From assembly GCF_001424905.1 (NCBI RefSeq), contig NZ_LMCU01000001.1:2659480-2723479 (forward strand): a stretch of 64,000 nt of DNA, in the 5' to 3' direction. This document shows, piece after piece, positions 40,373 through 48,090 of this stretch. Both the position numbers and the translations under genes were made by a program. The DNA comes from Leifsonia sp. Root112D2 (lineage in GTDB: Bacteria; Actinomycetota; Actinomycetes; Actinomycetales; Microbacteriaceae). The notes beneath the pieces were generated by a model. That model was not told the origin of the DNA. It searched no databases and saw nothing but the letters and a program-made list of their open reading frames with translations. How positions within the stretch are numbered: the first letter of the stretch is position 1; every line of letters starts with the position of its first letter.

Positions 40373-42847
40373 TTACGCGCCGACAGACGTTCCTATGGCG
40401 CCGATGGCGCTGTCGAGGGGCGTGCCGGATGCGTCGCGCTTCGCACCCGATTCGGGCAGCGTTCGCGTCGCCCCGTCAGCTCCCACCGCACGCGCGGGCG
40501 CCGGCCCGACCCAGGCGAGCGCAAGCTGGTTCTCACCCCGGATGAAGCGCTGGGCCCGAACGCCGCCGGTTGCGCGGCCCTTCGCGGGAAATTCTGAGAA
40601 GGCGCTCACCTTCGCGCTGCCGGGGTCCACCCCGAGCAGCGTCTCGGAACCCGACGCGACGGTGGCGACGACGGCGCTCTCCTGTTCTTCTGCGGTGACG
40701 CGTCCGAAGAAGATGGCATGAGCATCCGCGCCGAGCTTGATGCCGGCCATGCCGCCGGCGGTGCGACCCTGTGGACGCACCGCTCCCGCGGAAAAACGCA
40801 GTAGCTGGGCGTCGGACGCCACGAACACGAGTTCATCGCCGTCGCGCGAGTGCACGGCGCCCACCACGGCGTCGCCCGACTTGAGCGAGATGATCTCGAA
40901 TTCAGGCCGGTTCGCCCAGTCGCCCGGCGTGACACGTTTGACGATGCCCTGTGCCGTGCCGAGGGCTATTGGTTCGTCGGCGCTGAGCGAGACGATCGCG
41001 AGCACACGCTCCAAGCGATCGGTGAGCGCGAGATAGGCACCGACCTTGACTCCGGCGCCCAGCTGAATGGAATTGGCCGGCATCACCGGCAGGTCGACGG
41101 GGGAGAAGCGGATGATGCGGCCACGGTTCGTGACCGCCCCGATCTCGGTGCGGCTCGTCGTGGTGAGCGAAGAGGCTATGGCGTCATGCTTGCTGCGGCG
41201 GGCCGGGGCCATGATGCGCTCCAGCGCTCCGTCGTCGTCGGGCTGGGCATCCACGCGGGCGATGCGCCCGGTGGCGCTGAGGAACACCCTGCAGGCCGTG
41301 TCGGCGACCTCGAGCACGGGCGCGCCACGCTTCGAGCCCACTGTGGCGATCGACGGACGCGCTTCGGTGAGCAGGGTGCGACGTGGTGTGCCGAACTTCT
41401 CGGCGACCGCCTGCAACTCGTCGGAGACCAGTTCCCGGATGCGCGCCTCGCTCGCCAGCAGGTGCTCGAGCGCCTCAATCTCGGCGCGCAGCTTGTCGCG
41501 CTCGGCCTCGAGTTCGATGCGCTCGAATCGGGTGAGTCGGCGCAGGCGCAACTCGAGAATGTACTCAGCCTGCAGCGTGCTGAGGTCGAAGACGTCGATG
41601 AGGCGACTGCGGGCCTGGTCCGTGTCGTCGCTCGTGCGGATGACCTGGATGACCTCGTCGATGTCGAGGATCGCGATGAGGAGGCCCTCCACGAGATGCA
41701 GGCGATCGCGCCGGCGGGCCAGACGGTACCGGGATCGCCTGGTGACGACCTCGATGCGGTGGTCCACGTAGACCTGCAGCAACTCGCGCAGGCCGAGCGT
41801 CTGTGGGCCGCCGTCGACGAGAGCCACGTTGTTGATCGAGAAACCGTCCTCGAGCGGCGTGTAGCGGTAGAGCTGCTCGAGCACCGCCTCGGGGCTGAAA
41901 CCGGTCTTGATGCCAATCACGAGACGCAGGCCCTTGCTGCGGTCACTCAGATCCGTCACGTCCGAGATGCCGCTGAGCTTCTTGGCGGTGACGCCGTCCT
42001 TGATCTTCTCGATCACGCGCTCCGGGCCGACCAGGTAGGGCAGCTCCGTGATGACGAGACCACTCTTGCGGGCGGTGATCGACTCGACCGCGACGCGGGC
42101 GCGCGTCTTGAAGCTGCCCCGGCCGTTGAGGTAGGCGTCTTTAATGCCGGCCAGGCCGACGATGGTGCCGCCGGTCGGCAGGTCCGGGCCCGGCACGAAC
42201 TCCATGAGGTCCTCGAGCGTGGCATCCGGATTCGCCAGCAGGTGCCGGGCAGCCCCCACCACCTCGATGAGGTTGTGCGGGGCCATATTCGTGGCCATGC
42301 CCACCGCGATGCCGCTGGCTCCGTTGACGAGCAGGTTGGGAAACGCCGCGGGCAGCACTTCCGGCTGGGTCAGCTGGTTGTCGTAGTTGGGCACGAAGTC
42401 GACGACGTCTTCGTCGAGATTCTCGGTCATGGCCAGCGCCGCGGCGGCCAAGCGAGCCTCGGTGTACCGTGCGGCCGCGGGCCCGTCGTCGAGCGAGCCG
42501 AAGTTGCCGTGACCGTCGATGAGGGGCACCCGCAGGGTGAAGTCCTGGGCCATTCGCACGAGCGCGTCGTAGATCGCGCTGTCTCCGTGCGGGTGCAGCT
42601 TGCCCATGACCTCACCCGTGACGCGAGCGGACTTCACGTGACCGCGGTCGGGACGCAGCCCCATCTCGGCCATCTGGTACAGGATGCGACGCTGCACGGG
42701 CTTGAGCCCGTCGCGCGCGTCGGGGAGGGCACGGGAGTAGATCACCGAATAGGCGTATTCGAGGAACGATCCCTGCATCTCCGTCGTCACGTCGACGTCT
42801 TCGATGCGTTCGGTACTGACTGCTGTGGTGTCGTCTGTCGGGCTCAT
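40373..42847 (-). CDS. parC: Second type IIA topoisomerase subunit A (ParC/GyrA-like)
   Basis: 824 residues. Winged-helix cleavage domain with GDSAIYDALVRMAQ and the active-site tyrosine in AAARYTEARL. Tower and coiled coil to about residue 490, then the beta-pinwheel domain. The GyrA box (QRRGGKG) that defines wrapping gyrases is present only as QGRTAGG, which favours a topo IV or decatenase-like role over supercoiling. ATG 42847 (MSPTDD) is chosen since the upstream extension is Pro-rich and poorly placed. Converges tail to tail with parE. Confidence 0.92.
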   Translation of the reverse strand: MSPTDDTTAVSTERIEDVDVTTEMQGSFLEYAYSVIYSRALPDARDGLKPVQRRILYQMAEMGLRPDRGHVKSARVTGEVMGKLHPHGDSAIYDALVRMAQDFTLRVPLIDGHGNFGSLDDGPAAARYTEARLAAAALAMTENLDEDVVDFVPNYDNQLTQPEVLPAAFPNLLVNGASGIAVGMATNMAPHNLIEVVGAARHLLANPDATLEDLMEFVPGPDLPTGGTIVGLAGIKDAYLNGRGSFKTRARVAVESITARKSGLVITELPYLVGPERVIEKIKDGVTAKKLSGISDVTDLSDRSKGLRLVIGIKTGFSPEAVLEQLYRYTPLEDGFSINNVALVDGGPQTLGLRELLQVYVDHRIEVVTRRSRYRLARRRDRLHLVEGLLIAILDIDEVIQVIRTSDDTDQARSRLIDVFDLSTLQAEYILELRLRRLTRFERIELEAERDKLRAEIEALEHLLASEARIRELVSDELQAVAEKFGTPRRTLLTEARPSIATVGSKRGAPVLEVADTACRVFLSATGRIARVDAQPDDDGALERIMAPARRSKHDAIASSLTTTSRTEIGAVTNRGRIIRFSPVDLPVMPANSIQLGAGVKVGAYLALTDRLERVLAIVSLSADEPIALGTAQGIVKRVTPGDWANRPEFEIISLKSGDAVVGAVHSRDGDELVFVASDAQLLRFSAGAVRPQGRTAGGMAGIKLGADAHAIFFGRVTAEEQESAVVATVASGSETLLGVDPGSAKVSAFSEFPAKGRATGGVRAQRFIRGENQLALAWVGPAPARAVGADGATRTLPESGAKRDASGTPLDSAIGAIGTSVGA

Positions 42848-42941
42848 TGAGTCATTCTTGGGTGGCGGGCCATTCGGTGTTGCCGGCTGTGTCGCGGGGC
42901 ACAAGCGAGCGGGTCCAGTCGCCTATGGCAAACTGAGCCCG

Positions 42942-44090
42942 ATGGATCTCATGCTACCGGCGCCGTATTCCCACGGATTGAGCCTTGCCGACGTTCTGCC
43001 AAGTTCCTTGGCATCGCTTCATGGCCAGAACAACGCCATGAGCCTGCCACGAACCGAGCGCACGGTGGTGATAGTCGTCGATGGACTCGGCGCGGCAGCC
43101 CTGCGTGCACGCAGCGGACACGCCAGGTACCTGAGCGCCCGGCTGTCGAAGACGTCCACGCTCGCCAGCGGATTTCCCACAACGACGGCCGCAGCCCTCG
43201 CAACGCTGTGCACCGGGGTGACTCCGGGCAAGCATGGATTGGTCGGCTATCGCGTGTTCGACGCCGCACACGACCGCACGGTCAACCAGCTCAACGGCTG
43301 GGACGATCGCCTCGATCCGGCACGCTGGCAGCGGTATCCGACGATCTTCGAACAGTCGTCGGCCCAGGGGATACCGAGCTATGCAATAGCCCAGGCCCGC
43401 CACAGCGACTCGGGGTTCACCCGTGCCGTGCTGCGCGGCGCGCAGTATGTGCCGGCCAATCGCATCTCCGACCGTTTCGCCGCCGCCCGCGCGATCCTGG
43501 ATCGCGGTGGCAAGGCGCTCATCTATCTCTATGTGCACGAGCTCGACGTCGCCGCCCACGCGCACGGCTGGCAGTCGGATGCCTGGCTCGCGCAGTTGGA
43601 GACCCTCGATTCCGAGATGTCCACCCTCGGCGCAGGGCTGCGCGCGGGCGAGTCTGCGCTCGTCACCGCCGATCACGGCGTGCTGGACGTGCCGCGCGAG
43701 GCCCAGATACTCTTCGATACCGTGCCCGAGCTGGTCGCGGGGGTGCGCCACGTCGCCGGCGATCCGCGCTGCCTGCACCTTCATCTCGAACCGGGCGGCA
43801 CAAGCGGTGACGCCGATTCCCTCGCCGAGCGATGGCGCGACATCGAGGGGGATCGCGCCTGGGTAGCCACGAGGAGCGAGGCGGTCGCCGCGGGCTGGTT
43901 CGGCGCCGAGGTCGACGCAGAGGTGCTGCCGCGCATTGGAGACGTCATGGTGGCGGCACGACGCCGCGTGACCTACTACGACTCACGCGAAACGAACACG
44001 GCCAGCCGCGACATGATCGGCCAGCACGGCTCGTTCAGCGACGAGGAGACTCGCGTGCCCCTGATTCGTCTGGGCGGCTACGAGCGGTAG
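42942..44090 (+). CDS. Type I phosphodiesterase / nucleotide pyrophosphatase-like alkaline phosphatase
   Basis: 382 residues of the alkaline-phosphatase superfamily. Metal ligands and nucleophile in order: VVIVVDGLGAAAL (D near 47), the nucleophile threonine in GFPTTTAAALATL, ELDVAAHAHGW (D and H near 205), LVTADHGVLD (D, H), and GQHGSFSDEE (H). No signal peptide is seen, so it is probably cytoplasmic or cryptically exported. Actinobacterial members are widespread and substrates mostly unknown (nucleotides or phosphodiesters). Start ATG 42942 follows a TATGGC-like word; the extension upstream is antisense to parC. SepH converges downstream. Confidence 0.88.
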   Translation: MDLMLPAPYSHGLSLADVLPSSLASLHGQNNAMSLPRTERTVVIVVDGLGAAALRARSGHARYLSARLSKTSTLASGFPTTTAAALATLCTGVTPGKHGLVGYRVFDAAHDRTVNQLNGWDDRLDPARWQRYPTIFEQSSAQGIPSYAIAQARHSDSGFTRAVLRGAQYVPANRISDRFAAARAILDRGGKALIYLYVHELDVAAHAHGWQSDAWLAQLETLDSEMSTLGAGLRAGESALVTADHGVLDVPREAQILFDTVPELVAGVRHVAGDPRCLHLHLEPGGTSGDADSLAERWRDIEGDRAWVATRSEAVAAGWFGAEVDAEVLPRIGDVMVAARRRVTYYDSRETNTASRDMIGQHGSFSDEETRVPLIRLGGYER

Positions 44091-44135
44091 CTCAAGAAAC
44101 TCAAGCCAGCGAGAGCCTCACGCTCTACAAGAGCC

Positions 44136-45230
44136 TCAAGCCAAGTCGTCGTCGGTGCGCGCACCGAACACAATCTCGTCCCAGCTCGGCATAGACGCTC
44201 GCCCCTTCTTGACCGGGCCCGTCGCCGACGCGTTCGAACGGGCCTGCAGACCTGGTGACGTCTCGTGCGAGACCGTCGATCCGCCGTCGAGTTCGTCGAA
44301 ATCATCGAGTGGCACATCGATCAGGCGTGGTCCCGAGGGGCGTTCCACGGTGTCCTCGTCTGCCTCCGAGTAGCTCGCCGACTCTCGCTCGCCGCGGCGT
44401 TTGCGCAGCGCTTCGAGCAGATCGGCGGTCTGGTGAACGTCTTTCTTGCCGTCGTCGGCCGACCTCTTGATGGCGGTGACGGCTATCGAGTTATTGGATG
44501 CCGGCGCCGAGCGAGACAGCGAGACCTGTTCGAGAATCGCCGCGGAGTCCGGAGCCGAATTCTCGGGGGAGTCATCCACGAAGGTGAAGGCTCCGCTGTC
44601 GAAGCGCGAGTCATCCGGTTCGTTCGAGCGCGGGCTCACCACCCGAAGCCGAGGAATCAGGGCGCCCTGCAACTCTCCCTGCTGGGAAAGCGTGGTGGCC
44701 TCGGAGTTCAACGGCGACAGAGCGTGCTTGCGCGTGTCGAAGCCCCAGCGGGCGTCATGGTCGATCTCGTCGGCGGTGAAGGCCAACTTGACGACCCAGC
44801 CGCTTTCCTGCTCTTTCCAGCTTGCCCAGCGCTCACCCGACGCGCTCAGCGACGCCAGCCGTTCGCGGATCACGGTGCCGAATGTCGCGGACTCGCCGAG
44901 CGGGTCGACCTCGGCGGTCGTGTGCACGGGAACGCTCAGGGCGGATGCAACGATATGTTCGCGCTCGGCGAGAATCGGCCCCTCGAAACGCTGGATGTAC
45001 TCCAGCGACGCACCGGTCAGCGTCGCGACATCGGCCGCGGACATGCCGGAACGTATATGTGCCTGAACCTCGCGCGGTGAGAGCTTGGGCCCTGTCTGCT
45101 GCGATTCTGGCCTGTTTTGGCGCAATCGCGACTGCATAACCTCGTCGATGGCGATGCGGTAACGTTCACCGTCGTCGCTCGCGGCGAGGAGAGCACCGTT
45201 CTCTACTCCGATGACTGTCAAATCCTGCAT
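44136..45230 (-). CDS. sepH: Septation protein SepH (DUF3071)
   Basis: 364 residues. SepH of Streptomyces and Mycobacterium binds FtsZ and stimulates its assembly. The N-terminal 180 residues are the DUF3071 domain: MQDLTVIGVENGALLAAS, a helix-turn-helix-like KLSPREVQAHIRSGMSAADVA...ASLEYIQRFEGPI, then WKEQESGWVVKLAF. The remaining 180 residues are disordered and acidic, with short conserved ends (PLDDFDEL and RASMPSWDEIVFGAR). The C-terminal PSWDEIVFG tail is a family hallmark. Cytoplasmic, division site. Confidence 0.93.
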   Translation of the reverse strand: MQDLTVIGVENGALLAASDDGERYRIAIDEVMQSRLRQNRPESQQTGPKLSPREVQAHIRSGMSAADVATLTGASLEYIQRFEGPILAEREHIVASALSVPVHTTAEVDPLGESATFGTVIRERLASLSASGERWASWKEQESGWVVKLAFTADEIDHDARWGFDTRKHALSPLNSEATTLSQQGELQGALIPRLRVVSPRSNEPDDSRFDSGAFTFVDDSPENSAPDSAAILEQVSLSRSAPASNNSIAVTAIKRSADDGKKDVHQTADLLEALRKRRGERESASYSEADEDTVERPSGPRLIDVPLDDFDELDGGSTVSHETSPGLQARSNASATGPVKKGRASMPSWDEIVFGARTDDDLA

Positions 45231-45436
45231 GATGAAACGCCTCCACAGCTCTCCCTGTACGTGGCAAGGATGTCATGATGGCTGCGGTTTTCCGGGGAAT
45301 ACGACAGGCGCGTCACAAGTTGATGATGCAACAGGAGACGGCAGGCAAATCAGTGGTTTGCTATTCGTCCCCAATTGATGCAAACTATGGCCGCCGTATC
45401 GCATGGATCGGCAGCCGAGGCGAGAAGTGGATGGGC

Positions 45437-45730
45437 ATGGCAACGGATTACGACGCACCGCGTAAAACCGAGGACGACTCCGAGTCGATCGAGGCGTTAA
45501 AGGAGCGGGTTCCGGACAAGATGTCCGGTGTTGTCGACGTGGATGACGCAGACAACCCCGGCGGGTTCGAGTTGCCCGGAGCAGACCTCTCCGACCTCGA
45601 TCTCGACGTGGTTGTGCTGCCTCCCCAGGCTGACGAGTTCACCTGTGTGAACTGCTTCCTGGTGAAGCACCGTTCGCAGATCGACCACCAGACCAAGCTC
45701 GGACCGATCTGCTCGGAGTGCGCCGCCTAA
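45437..45730 (+). CDS. DUF4193 small zinc-ribbon-like protein
   Basis: 97 residues, MATDYDAPRKTEDDS..., acidic with the conserved run VVDVDDADNPGGFELPGADL. C-terminal cysteines CVNC and CSEC fit a zinc ribbon. Family DUF4193, actinobacterial, highly conserved, function unknown. ATG 45437 is the family start; an ATG 6 nt earlier is possible. The 206 bp to divergent sepH show a GTTTGC...GCAAAC inverted repeat (45356-45394) but no firm promoter. The stop TAA overlaps the convergent DUF3093 stop by 2 bp. Confidence 0.93.
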   Translation: MATDYDAPRKTEDDSESIEALKERVPDKMSGVVDVDDADNPGGFELPGADLSDLDLDVVVLPPQADEFTCVNCFLVKHRSQIDHQTKLGPICSECAA

Positions 45731-46197
45731 GCGGCGTCGGCGTCACCCTTCGCCGAAGAACGACGAGCCTCACCAAGAGCCCGGACCAGTCGGTCCGGGC
45801 TTCGTGTTGACAGCAGCCAGTACGGCGCCGGGTCCGAGGCATCCAGGATAGGCACCTTGACGACTGGCTTGATCCAGCCGCGAATGAGCAGCCACGCGCG
45901 CGCATCGAGGCGCTGTCCCCGCTCAAGAACCGCGTCTTCCGCCCCGTATCCGTGTGGTTCACCGATGAACTGCAGGGGAATGCTGGCGCGGCCCGCACGC
46001 AGCGAATCGCCACTCACCTCGATGAGCGGGGCGGACGCGAGGAGCATCCCGACGCATCCGGCGTAGAGCACGATGGCGACGATCACCCCTGCGGTGAAGT
46101 TGATGGGTGCGAAGACGATGAGGCTCGCCGGTATGACGAGAGCCGTCGAAATGTACAGCCACGGTGCGGCCCAGAGCCGTTCACGATACAGAACCAT
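45727..46197 (-). CDS. DUF3093 membrane protein
   Basis: 156 residues with two membrane helices near 13-30 and 34-55 (WLYISTALVIPASLIVFA; AGVIVAIVLYAGCVGMLLA), then a cytoplasmic domain containing VSGDSLRAGRASIPLQFIG and DARAWLLIRGWIKPVVKVPI. DUF3093 family, fixed in the DUF4193/dut neighbourhood of actinobacteria, function unknown. Divergent from dut with 38 bp between the start codons. Confidence 0.9.
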   Translation of the reverse strand: MVLYRERLWAAPWLYISTALVIPASLIVFAPINFTAGVIVAIVLYAGCVGMLLASAPLIEVSGDSLRAGRASIPLQFIGEPHGYGAEDAVLERGQRLDARAWLLIRGWIKPVVKVPILDASDPAPYWLLSTRSPDRLVRALGEARRSSAKGDADAA

Positions 46198-46235
46198 GGC
46201 TCTATTCGATCAGATATCTGCACTACCCTCGACAC

Positions 46236-46694
46236 GTGACCGATTCCGTTGACATTCCGATCATCGCGACCCGTGTTCCCGCATACGCGCATCCCGGTGA
46301 TGCCGGCGCGGATCTGTGCGCAGCAGAGGCCGCAACGCTTGCCCCGGGCGACCGTGCGACCGTGGGCACGGGCACCTCGATTGCCCTGCCCGAGGGCTAC
46401 GCGGCATTCGTCGTACCTCGCAGCGGTCTCGCCGCACGTCACGGCATCACCATCGTGAACTCACCCGGCACCGTGGATGCCGGCTACCGCGGCGAGATCC
46501 GCGTGACGATTCTGAATACCGACACCACGATGCCGTACGCTATCGCCGTCGGCGATCGAATCGCGCAGCTGATCATCATGCCGGTGGTGCAGGCACGGTT
46601 CGTTCCCGTGCAGCAGCTTCCGGAAAGTCACAGGGGCGAGGCCGGATTCGGTTCCACCGGATACACCGTTTCGCAGTCAGGAGAACACGCGTGA
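46236..46694 (+). CDS. dut: dUTP diphosphatase
   Basis: Hydrolyses dUTP to dUMP, which keeps uracil out of DNA and feeds ThyA. 152 residues, trimeric fold. The five motifs are visible: 1 HPGDAGADL, 2 PRSGLAARHG, 3 TVDAGYRGEI, 4 GDRIAQLIIMPV, 5 RGEAGFGSTGY. GTG start at 46236, with TACCCT exactly 6 nt upstream (leaderless). Its stop overlaps the DUF3710 start as GTGA. Confidence 0.96.
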   Translation: MTDSVDIPIIATRVPAYAHPGDAGADLCAAEAATLAPGDRATVGTGTSIALPEGYAAFVVPRSGLAARHGITIVNSPGTVDAGYRGEIRVTILNTDTTMPYAIAVGDRIAQLIIMPVVQARFVPVQQLPESHRGEAGFGSTGYTVSQSGEHA

Positions 46695-47320
46695 GCGATA
46701 TCGTCACGGGCGACGATGCCAACTGGCAGAAGTCGGCACCCGAAAACCGCGAACTGGACGGACCACTCGACGAGAGTGAGGCCAACCCGGTGCGGCCGTA
46801 CGTCGACCTCGGCGGAGTCAAGATTCTGCCGCGAGAGGGTCTGCACCTTCGCCTCGAGGTCGAGGAGGAGAGCCAGCGCGTTGTGGCCGTCGGGCTGGAT
46901 TATGCCAACTCGAGCCTGCAGGTGCAGCCATTCGCCGCACCGCGTTCGAGCGGGCTCTGGCACGAGATTCGCGCGCAGATCGCCGAGCAGGTGGAACGCC
47001 AGGGCGGCCGCACCTCGGAGCGCGACGGGGTCTTCGGCCCCGAACTGGTTGCCGAAATTCCCGTTGCCACCGCACCGGGATCGCCGGCGGAGACTCGACT
47101 GGCCCGGTTTGTCGGTGTGGACGGCCCGCGCTGGTTCCTTCGCGGCGTGATCGCGGGCGAGGCTGCGGTGCAGCCCGAGGCCGCCGCACTTGTTGAAGAC
47201 CTCTTTCGCAGCATCGTCGTGGTGCGTGGCAACACTCCGATGCCGCCGCGGGATCTGATTCCGTTGCGGATGCCCGACACGCCTGCCGGCGCGTTGCCCG
47301 ACGCCCCTGCCTCCATTTGA
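46691..47320 (+). CDS. DUF3710 protein
   Basis: 209 residues, soluble, acidic. Segments VDLGGVKILPREGLHLRLEVEEE (in part) and SRVVAVGLDYANSSLQVQPFAAPRSSGLW-type pattern are the family core; GVDGPRWFLRGVIAG near residue 155 is very conserved. Function unknown; always downstream of dut in actinobacteria. The GTG start at 46691 overlaps the dut stop by 4 bp. DUF3159 follows after 16 bp. Confidence 0.92.
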   Translation: MSDIVTGDDANWQKSAPENRELDGPLDESEANPVRPYVDLGGVKILPREGLHLRLEVEEESQRVVAVGLDYANSSLQVQPFAAPRSSGLWHEIRAQIAEQVERQGGRTSERDGVFGPELVAEIPVATAPGSPAETRLARFVGVDGPRWFLRGVIAGEAAVQPEAAALVEDLFRSIVVVRGNTPMPPRDLIPLRMPDTPAGALPDAPASI

Positions 47321-47336
47321 GCCAGGTACGACATTC

Positions 47337-48086
47337 ATGACCGACAACGACCAGGAATCGAGTCCCGAGCCGAGCCGGCGCGGTCCTTCCGACGTGCCGA
47401 CCGCACTGGGTGAAGGCCTGGCCGCGGCCGCGAGAAAGTCCGGGCTCGGGCAACTCACCGACTCCGATGTGCCGACCGGACGTGCCATGCTCGGTGCTCT
47501 CGGTGGCGTGCGGGGTCTCGCCGAGACCATTCTGCCGGGCCTTGTCTTTCTGATCATCTACACCTTCACGAAGAATGTGCCGCTCTCGCTCGGCGCCTCC
47601 GTCGCCGTCGCGGTGGTCTTCACGGTGATCCGGCTGATCGGGCGCACGCCCGTCACGCAGGCGATCGCCGGCCTTCTCGGCGTGGCGGCATCCGCAATTC
47701 TCGCGTTGCTGACGGGGCGTGGCGAGGACAATTTCATACCGGGGCTGCTCACCAACGGTGCATTCGGCCTGGCGTTGCTCGTCTCAATCCTCGTCGGCTG
47801 GCCGTTGATAGGCCTCGCCGCCGGATTTCTGATGGATGTCGGTGTGAGCTGGCGTGCGAATCGTGCGCAGTTCCGCATCATGCAACTGGTCACGGTGGTG
47901 TGGCTGCTCATGTTCGCGGCGCGCCTTGCCGTGGAACTGCCGCTGTACTTCGCGCACAATATCGAGGGTCTCGCGATTGCCAAGCTGTTGATGGGGCTTC
48001 CGCTCTACGCTCCGTTGCTGCTCGTGACCTGGTTCGTCGTGCGAGCCGTCTTCGCGCCGACCAAGCCAACGAGGGCCGAGTCCTAA
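47337..48086 (+). CDS. DUF3159 membrane protein
   Basis: 249 residues. A 55-residue hydrophilic N-terminus is followed by five or six membrane helices from residue 60 (ETILPGLVFLIIYTF, LGASVAVAVVFTVIRLI, ...). Family DUF3159, annotated as an intracellular-septation-like or unknown membrane protein. Same operon as dut and DUF3710; the P-type ATPase gene starts 4 bp after its stop, so the transcript probably extends into it. Confidence 0.9.
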   Translation: MTDNDQESSPEPSRRGPSDVPTALGEGLAAAARKSGLGQLTDSDVPTGRAMLGALGGVRGLAETILPGLVFLIIYTFTKNVPLSLGASVAVAVVFTVIRLIGRTPVTQAIAGLLGVAASAILALLTGRGEDNFIPGLLTNGAFGLALLVSILVGWPLIGLAAGFLMDVGVSWRANRAQFRIMQLVTVVWLLMFAARLAVELPLYFAHNIEGLAIAKLLMGLPLYAPLLLVTWFVVRAVFAPTKPTRAES

Positions 48087-48090
48087 GGCC

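Noticed and set aside
40850..42850. A 666-codon open frame on the plus strand
   Set aside because: Antisense to the topoisomerase A subunit gene; composition is typical of a reverse-frame shadow.
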